Positions 34,603-39,859 of a DNA stretch of 39,859 nucleotides are shown piece after piece. The DNA lies in assembly GCF_004794465.1 (NCBI RefSeq), contig NZ_SSDJ01000120.1, forward strand, positions 1 through 39,859, given 5' to 3'. The notes below the pieces were generated by a model. That model worked only from the letters and a program-made list of their open reading frames with translations, did no database searches and was not told the origin of the DNA. Within the stretch, counting starts at the first letter, position 1. Each line of letters starts with the position of its first letter. A program made the translations under genes and the position numbers. The stretch is from Microbacterium sp. K24 (GTDB lineage: Bacteria > Actinomycetota > Actinomycetes > Actinomycetales > Microbacteriaceae).

Positions 34603-36281
34603 TGGATACCGAGATCCTGTTCGGCGTCCTGCAGCTCGTGGCCGTCGTCGTCGTGCTCGTGCTGCTCTACCGCCCCTTCGGCGACTACATCGCCCATGTC
34701 TTCACGACTCCGCGCGACCTCCGGGTCGAGCGCGGCCTCTACCGCCTCATCGGCGTCGACTCCCGCTCCGAGCAGACCTGGCGCGCCTACGCCCGCAGCG
34801 TGCTCGCCTTCTCGGTCGTCGGCGTCGTGCTCGTCTACGCGCTGCAGCGCCTTCAGGCCTTCCTGCCGCAGTCGCTCGGACTTCCCGCGGTGCCGGAGGG
34901 ACTCGCCTTCAACACCGCCGCCTCGTTCGTCGCCAACACGAACTGGCAGTCGTACTCTCCTGAGCAGACGATGGGCTATGTCGTGCAGCTCGCCGGGCTC
35001 ACGGTGCAGAACTTCGTCTCGGCGGCCGTCGGTCTCGCGATCGCGATCGCGCTCATCCGCGGTCTCGCCCGCCGCGGCTCGAGCACGATCGGCAACTTCT
35101 GGGTCGACCTGATGCGCGGCCTGGGCAGGATCCTGCTGCCGATCGCCCTCATCGGGGCGGTGGCGCTACTCGCCGGCGGCGTCATCCAGAACTTCGCCGG
35201 ATTCACCGACGTCACCACGGTGTCGGGCGGCACGCAGACCATCCCGGGCGGACCGGTCGCCTCCCAGGAGGCGATCAAGCTCCTCGGCACGAACGGCGGC
35301 GGATTCTTCAACGCCAACTCGGCGCATCCGTTCGAGAACCCCACCGGCTTCACCAACCTGCTGCAGATCCTGCTCATCCTCGTGATCCCGTTCGCCCTTC
35401 CGCGCACGTTCGGCCGCATGGTCGGCGACCACCGCCAGGGCTATGCGATCGCGGCCGTCATGGGCACGATCTTCCTCGTCTCGACCTTCGCCCTCTCCGC
35501 GTTCGAGCTCGCCGGCCGCGGCAGCGCTCCGGAGCTCGCCGGCGGCGCGATGGAGGGCAAGGAGCAGCGCTTCGGCATCCTGAGCTCCACGCTCTTCGGG
35601 ACCGCGAGCACGCTCACCTCCACCGGTGCGGTCAACTCGATGCACGACTCGTACACGGCGCTCGGCGGCATGATGCCGATGCTCAACATGATGCTCGGCG
35701 AGGTCGCCCCCGGCGGCGTCGGCTCGGGCCTCTACGGGATGCTCGTGCTCGCGATCATCGCGGTGTTCGTCGGCGGACTGCTCGTCGGCCGCACGCCCGA
35801 GTACCTCGGCAAGCGGATCGGACCGCGGGAGATCAAGCTCGCGAGCCTCTACATCCTCGTGACGCCGACCCTCGTGCTGGTCGGCACCGCCCTAAGCTTC
35901 GCGATCCCCGGCATCCGCGAGGACGTCGAGTCGACCAGCATCCTGAACCCGGGCGTGCACGGCATGAGCGAGGTGCTCTACGCGTTCACCTCGGCCGCGA
36001 ACAACAACGGCTCCGCATTCGCCGGACTCACCGCCAACACCCCGTGGTTCAACACGGCGCTCGGTGTGGCGATGCTGCTCGGCCGGTTCCTGCCGATCGT
36101 GCTCGTGCTCGCGCTGGCCGGCTCGTTCGCCGTACAGGAGCGCATCCCCGCCACCTCGGGCACGCTCCCCACCCACCGGCCGCAGTTCGTCGGCCTGCTC
36201 CTGGCCGTGACGGTCATCGTCACCGCACTCACCTACTTCCCCGTGCTCGCACTGGGACCCCTCGCTGAAGGACTCGTCTGA
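34602..36281 (+). CDS. kdpA: K+-transporting ATPase channel subunit KdpA
   Basis: Potassium-translocating subunit of the high-affinity Kdp P-type ATPase, 559 residues, with about ten membrane helices. Selectivity-filter-related repeats are visible: [36 protein letters not shown], and [16 protein letters not shown]. The length is normal. It starts within the kdpF stop codon and ends one base before the kdpB ATG. Confidence 0.97.
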   Translation: MDTEILFGVLQLVAVVVVLVLLYRPFGDYIAHVFTTPRDLRVERGLYRLIGVDSRSEQTWRAYARSVLAFSVVGVVLVYALQRLQAFLPQSLGLPAVPEGLAFNTAASFVANTNWQSYSPEQTMGYVVQLAGLTVQNFVSAAVGLAIAIALIRGLARRGSSTIGNFWVDLMRGLGRILLPIALIGAVALLAGGVIQNFAGFTDVTTVSGGTQTIPGGPVASQEAIKLLGTNGGGFFNANSAHPFENPTGFTNLLQILLILVIPFALPRTFGRMVGDHRQGYAIAAVMGTIFLVSTFALSAFELAGRGSAPELAGGAMEGKEQRFGILSSTLFGTASTLTSTGAVNSMHDSYTALGGMMPMLNMMLGEVAPGGVGSGLYGMLVLAIIAVFVGGLLVGRTPEYLGKRIGPREIKLASLYILVTPTLVLVGTALSFAIPGIREDVESTSILNPGVHGMSEVLYAFTSAANNNGSAFAGLTANTPWFNTALGVAMLLGRFLPIVLVLALAGSFAVQERIPATSGTLPTHRPQFVGLLLAVTVIVTALTYFPVLALGPLAEGLV

Positions 36282-36282
36282 C

Positions 36283-38532
36283 ATGACACTCACCGCCACT
36301 GATCCCGAACGGCAGGATGCTGCGGCATCCGCCTCCGCGCCCGTCGCACCCGCCCGCGCGTTCGGCTGGTCGCAGCTCGTCCAGGCGCTCCCCGGAGCCC
36401 TGCGCAAGCTCAACCCGACTTCGCTCGTGCGCAACCCCGTCATGCTGCTGGTCTGGGTCGGCGCGGCCTTCACCACGGTGCTGGCCGTCGCCGAGCCGTT
36501 CCTGGGCGGTCCCGCCGACTCCGGCGGGACGCCCGTTCCCGCACCCTTCACCTGGGGCATCGCCGTGTGGCTGTGGCTCACCGTCCTGTTCGCGAACGTC
36601 GCCGAGTCGGTCGCCGAAGGCCGCGGCAAGGCGCAGGCCGCGACGCTGCGGAAGACCCGGACCAGCACCATGGCGCGGCGGGTCGTCGCTCACGACCTGC
36701 AGACGGATGCCGCTGCCGAGCACGCCGACACGGTCGAAGTCTCGTCGGCCGACCTCCAGCGGGATGACGTCGTGATCGTCGAGGCGGGCGAGCTCATCCC
36801 CGGCGACGGCGACATCATCGCGGGCATCGCGACCGTCGACGAGTCGGCGATCACCGGCGAGAGCGCCCCGGTCATCCGCGAGTCCGGCGGCGACCGCAGC
36901 GCCGTCACCGGTGGCACCCGCGTGCTCTCGGACCGCATCGTGGTGCGCATCACCTCGAAGCCGGGCGAGACCTTCGTCGACCGGATGATCGCTCTCGTCG
37001 AGGGCGCGAGCCGCCAGCGCACGCCGAATGAGATCGCCCTGAACATCCTGCTCGCCAGCCTCTCGATCGTGTTCGTCGTGGTCGTGCTGGCCCTCAATCC
37101 GATCGCGTCGTACGCCGCGTCGCCGGTCAGCATCCCGGTGCTGATCGCGCTGCTCGTCTGTCTCATCCCCACGACCATCGGCGCGCTGCTCTCGGCCATC
37201 GGCATCGCGGGCATGGACCGTCTCGTGCAGCGCAACGTGCTGGCGATGTCGGGACGAGCGGTCGAGGCCGCCGGGGACGTCACGACACTGCTGCTCGACA
37301 AGACCGGCACCATCACCTACGGCAACCGCCGTGCCCACGAGGTGCTGCCGCTGCAGGGCGTGGGCGAGGCCGAGCTGCTGCGCATCGCCGCCCTCTCGTC
37401 GCTCGCCGATCCGACGCCCGAAGGAGCCTCGATCGTCGAGTTGGCCGCGAGCCGCGGCATCCGGGTGGAGCAGCCGACGGATGCCGTCATCGTGCCTTTC
37501 ACCGCGCAGACGCGCATGAGCGGCCTCGACCTGGCCGACGGCACCCAGATCCGCAAGGGCGCCGGCTCCGCCGTGCGGGCGTGGCTGGGCCTCGACGGCG
37601 ACGACACGGAGCTCACGTCTCTCACGGATGCCGTCGCCTCCAGCGGCGGCACCCCGCTCGTCGTCGCGGTGAAGCGTGCCCCGGCTGCGGGACAGGTGTC
37701 GGGAGAAGGGACGGATGCCGGGACGGATTCGGCCATTTCGCCCGACATCCGGGAAAACTCCCGACAGGTGTCCCCCGTGGCTTCGTCCGGCGAACGCATC
37801 CTCGGCGTCGTGCACCTCAAGGACATCGTCAAGGACGGCCTCCGCGAACGGTTCGACGAGCTGCGCAGCATGGGCATCCGCACCGTCATGATCACGGGCG
37901 ATAACCCGCTCACCGCGAAGGCCATCGCCGCCGAGGCCGGCGTCGACGACTTCCTCGCCGAGGCGACGCCCGAGCAGAAGCTCGAGCTGATCCGCCGCGA
38001 GCAGGAGGGCGGCCGCCTCGTCGCCATGACGGGCGACGGCACGAACGATGCCCCCGCCCTCGCGCAGGCCGACGTTGGCGTCGCGATGAACACCGGCACC
38101 TCGGCCGCGAAGGAGGCCGGCAACATGGTCGACCTCGACTCGGATCCGACCAAGCTGATCGACATCGTGCGCATCGGCAAGCAGCTGCTGATCACCCGCG
38201 GAGCCCTCACGACGTTCTCGCTCGCGAACGACGTCGCGAAGTACTTCGCCATCATCCCGGCCATGTTCATGGGGGTCTTCCCCGGCCTCGCGGTGCTGAA
38301 CGTGATGCAGCTGCACTCCCCGGCATCCGCCGTCACCAGCGCGATCATCTTCAACGCGATCGTGATCGTCTTCCTGATCCCGCTCGCCCTCCGCGGAGTG
38401 ACGTACCGCCCGGCGAGCGCCTCGCAGATCCTGCAGCGCAACCTGCTGATCTACGGCCTCGGCGGCGTGATCGCCCCGTTCATCGGCATCAAGCTCATCG
38501 ACCTCGTCGTGAGCCTCATCCCCGGATTCTGA
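36283..38532 (+). CDS. kdpB: K+-transporting ATPase catalytic subunit KdpB, with an unusual insertion
   Basis: ATP-hydrolysing P-type subunit, 749 residues, longer than the usual 680-700. The phosphorylated aspartate is Asp339 in [23 protein letters not shown] (actuator), [29 protein letters not shown] and [21 protein letters not shown] (P domain) are intact. Between LVVAV and [11 protein letters not shown], residues about 464-502 are an extra Gly/Ser/Thr/Asp-rich segment. E. coli KdpB has no matching segment at this position. Its DNA contains an inverted repeat (37689-37774). The segment lies between the nucleotide-binding and phosphorylation domains, so it may be a tolerated surface loop. 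Confidence 0.96.
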   Translation: MTLTATDPERQDAAASASAPVAPARAFGWSQLVQALPGALRKLNPTSLVRNPVMLLVWVGAAFTTVLAVAEPFLGGPADSGGTPVPAPFTWGIAVWLWLTVLFANVAESVAEGRGKAQAATLRKTRTSTMARRVVAHDLQTDAAAEHADTVEVSSADLQRDDVVIVEAGELIPGDGDIIAGIATVDESAITGESAPVIRESGGDRSAVTGGTRVLSDRIVVRITSKPGETFVDRMIALVEGASRQRTPNEIALNILLASLSIVFVVVVLALNPIASYAASPVSIPVLIALLVCLIPTTIGALLSAIGIAGMDRLVQRNVLAMSGRAVEAAGDVTTLLLDKTGTITYGNRRAHEVLPLQGVGEAELLRIAALSSLADPTPEGASIVELAASRGIRVEQPTDAVIVPFTAQTRMSGLDLADGTQIRKGAGSAVRAWLGLDGDDTELTSLTDAVASSGGTPLVVAVKRAPAAGQVSGEGTDAGTDSAISPDIRENSRQVSPVASSGERILGVVHLKDIVKDGLRERFDELRSMGIRTVMITGDNPLTAKAIAAEAGVDDFLAEATPEQKLELIRREQEGGRLVAMTGDGTNDAPALAQADVGVAMNTGTSAAKEAGNMVDLDSDPTKLIDIVRIGKQLLITRGALTTFSLANDVAKYFAIIPAMFMGVFPGLAVLNVMQLHSPASAVTSAIIFNAIVIVFLIPLALRGVTYRPASASQILQRNLLIYGLGGVIAPFIGIKLIDLVVSLIPGF
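37689..37774. repeat. Inverted-repeat element inside kdpB
   Basis: GGGACAGGTGTCGGGAG (37689-37705) and CTCCCGACAGGTGTCCC (37758-37774) pair at 15 of 17 positions. Inside, CGGATGCCGGG and CCCGACATCCG extend the imperfect pairing. The 86-base element codes in frame for the extra loop in KdpB and resembles a small palindromic repeat unit inserted into the gene. Confidence 0.5.
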
Positions 38533-38551
38533 CAGTTTCGAAAGGCCTCCC

Positions 38552-39154
38552 ATGTCCTCCACCCGCACCGCCATCCGCACGACGGGCGTCGCCGTCCGCG
38601 CGATGCTCGTCCTCACCCTCGTGCTGGGTGTCGCCTACACCCTGCTCGTCACCGGCATCGGGCAGCTGCTGCTTCCGGCGCAGGCCAACGGCTCCCTGCT
38701 TCCCGACGACAAGGGCAGCGCGCTGATCGGCCAGTCCTTCACGGATGCCGACGGCGAGGCTCTCCCCGAGTACTTCCAGTCCCGCCCCTCGGCAGCCGGC
38801 GACGGCTACGACGGCACCGCGTCGAGCGGCAGCAACCTCGGACCGGAGAACGCCGACCTCGTCGCGGCGATCGAGGAGCGGAAGACCGCGATCGCCGAGC
38901 GCGAGGGCGTCGCGCCCGCCGATGTCCCGGCCGACGCGGTCACGGCATCCGGTTCGGGTCTCGACCCCCACATCAGCGTCGCGTACGCCCTGCTGCAGGT
39001 GCCCCGCGTGGCCGAGGCCCGCGGCATGAGCGAGCAGGACCTGCGCGCGATCGTGGAGTCTAGGATTCAAGGGCGGGATCTGGGATTCCTCGGCGAGGAG
39101 CGCATCAACGTCGCCGAACTCAATCTCGCGCTCGACGACGGGGAGGGTGCATGA
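38552..39154 (+). CDS. kdpC: K+-transporting ATPase subunit KdpC
   Basis: Single-span membrane subunit of 200 residues that stabilises nucleotide binding by KdpB. One N-terminal helix (about 15-38, TLVLGVAYTLLVTGIGQLLL) precedes an extracytoplasmic domain with GSALIGQSF, YFQSRPSAAGDGYDGTASSGSNLGPEN and SGLDPHISVAYALLQVPRVA, all typical. AAAGG lies upstream of ATG 38552 in the 19-base gap after kdpB. Its stop overlaps the kdpD start. Confidence 0.96.
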   Translation: MSSTRTAIRTTGVAVRAMLVLTLVLGVAYTLLVTGIGQLLLPAQANGSLLPDDKGSALIGQSFTDADGEALPEYFQSRPSAAGDGYDGTASSGSNLGPENADLVAAIEERKTAIAEREGVAPADVPADAVTASGSGLDPHISVAYALLQVPRVAEARGMSEQDLRAIVESRIQGRDLGFLGEERINVAELNLALDDGEGA

Positions 39155-39859
39155 GCGGAGCGCACGCGCGACGCGGGCGTCTCCGCGTCCTCCTGGGCGC
39201 CGCACCCGGCGTCGGGAAGACGTTCGAGATGCTGGCCGAGGGCCGGCGCCTGCAGGAGGAGGGGCACGACGTCGTCATCGCGATCGTCGAGACCCACGAC
39301 CGGGCCGCGACGCTTGCCCAGACGGTCGGCCTCGAAGAGATCCCGCGCCGGATCGACCAGCACCGGGGCGTCGCGCTGACCGAGCTCGACCTCGACGCGG
39401 TGCTCGCCCGCTCGCCCGAGATCGCCCTGGTCGACGAGCTCGCGCACACGAACTCCCCCGGCTCGCAGCATCCGAAGCGCTGGCAGGACGTTGATGAGCT
39501 GCTCGCGGCGGGCATCGACGTGATCACGACCGTGAACGTGCAGCACATCGAGTCGCTCAACGCCGTGGTCGAGAAGATCACCGGCGTCGCCCAGCAGGAG
39601 ACCATCCCGGATGCCGTGGTCCGCGCCGCCGACGAGGTCGAGGTCGTCGACCTCGCCCCGCAGTCGCTGCGGGATCGGCTCTCCGCCGGCCTCGTCTACC
39701 CGGCCGAGCGGATCGACGCCGCACTCTCGAACTACTTCCGCCTCGGAAACCTCACCGCCCTCCGCGAGCTCGCGCTCCTCTGGCTCGCCGATGAGGTCGA
39801 CAGCGCGCTTCGCTCCTACCGCGCCGAGCAGGGCATCGAGGGCACCTGGCAGGCGCGGT
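39151..39859 (+). CDS. kdpD: Sensor histidine kinase KdpD (3' end outside window)
   Basis: N-terminal part only, 236 residues. The KdpD N-terminal domain has Walker A-like GAAPGVGKTFEM, IAIVETHDR, LVDELAHTNSPGS and DVITTVNVQHIESLND-like (here VQHIESLNAV). The universal-stress, membrane and kinase domains must follow beyond the window. KdpD senses potassium limitation and phosphorylates KdpE. ATG 39151 overlaps the kdpC stop (ATGA), so sensor and pump share one transcript. Confidence 0.95.
   Translation, partial: MSGAHARRGRLRVLLGAAPGVGKTFEMLAEGRRLQEEGHDVVIAIVETHDRAATLAQTVGLEEIPRRIDQHRGVALTELDLDAVLARSPEIALVDELAHTNSPGSQHPKRWQDVDELLAAGIDVITTVNVQHIESLNAVVEKITGVAQQETIPDAVVRAADEVEVVDLAPQSLRDRLSAGLVYPAERIDAALSNYFRLGNLTALRELALLWLADEVDSALRSYRAEQGIEGTWQAR

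Noticed and set aside
1..39859. CRISPR arrays, tRNA or rRNA genes, insertion sequences, phage genes
   Set aside because: No spaced identical repeats, cloverleaf-like sequence, transposase or phage structural gene was recognised by eye; a dedicated tRNA search was not possible.

Overview
The window is high-GC chromosomal DNA from an actinomycete, most likely Microbacterium or a close Microbacteriaceae relative. This rests on codon bias, the frequent use of gcatcc/ggatgc for Ala-Ser and Asp-Ala, gene content, and many promoters in which a -10 box lies only 6-8 bases before the start codon (leaderless mRNAs, common in Actinobacteria). The genus is an inference; no rRNA or tRNA gene is present to confirm it.

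Layout. (1) 1-2711, minus strand: a molybdate uptake operon in the order regulator-modA-modB-modC, with modC cut by the window edge. (2) 2879-7397: a D,D-carboxypeptidase, an MFS exporter divergent from a CGNR zinc-finger (ABATE) protein, and a coupled pair made of a DHFR-like reductase and a glycolipid-binding-family protein. (3) 7514-12801: molybdenum cofactor genes. thiF/moeB-like, moeA, moaC and moaD run rightward and meet moaE, mog and a membrane-anchored sulfite-oxidase-type enzyme running leftward. (4) 12913-18040: an accessory island with a AAA-type ATPase behind twin palindromes and a large SIR2-domain gene broken by a one-base frameshift. The SIR2 gene is visibly less GC-rich than its neighbours. 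(5) 18106-21433: fdhD and an FdhF/YdeP-type molybdoenzyme, which return to the molybdenum theme.

(6) 21490-26273: a small alarmone synthetase, an NTF2-like protein, a KimA-like APC permease, a GNAT acetyltransferase and a ThuA-like protein. (7) 26294-26883: a PemK/MazF-type toxin with a ribbon-helix-helix antitoxin and its operator. (8) 26954-33056: a sugar-use locus with a LacI regulator divergent from a GPH symporter, a Gfo/Idh/MocA oxidoreductase and a GH2 glycosidase. (9) 33064-34242: an ArsB/SLC13-type permease. (10) 34433-39859: the potassium operon, consisting of a 27-residue membrane peptide followed by kdpF, kdpA, kdpB, kdpC and kdpD, which runs off the end.

How they fit together: regions 1, 3 and 5 form a molybdenum module (import, cofactor building, cofactor sulfuration/insertion, two enzymes). 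The most interesting regulatory signal is a set of 11-base direct repeats (consensus CCGTRAGGATT) shared by the promoter of the KimA-like permease and the kdp promoter. It suggests one response regulator, perhaps KdpE, controls both potassium systems. The island in region 4 is the best candidate for a defence-type locus, although its SIR2 gene appears broken in this assembly.
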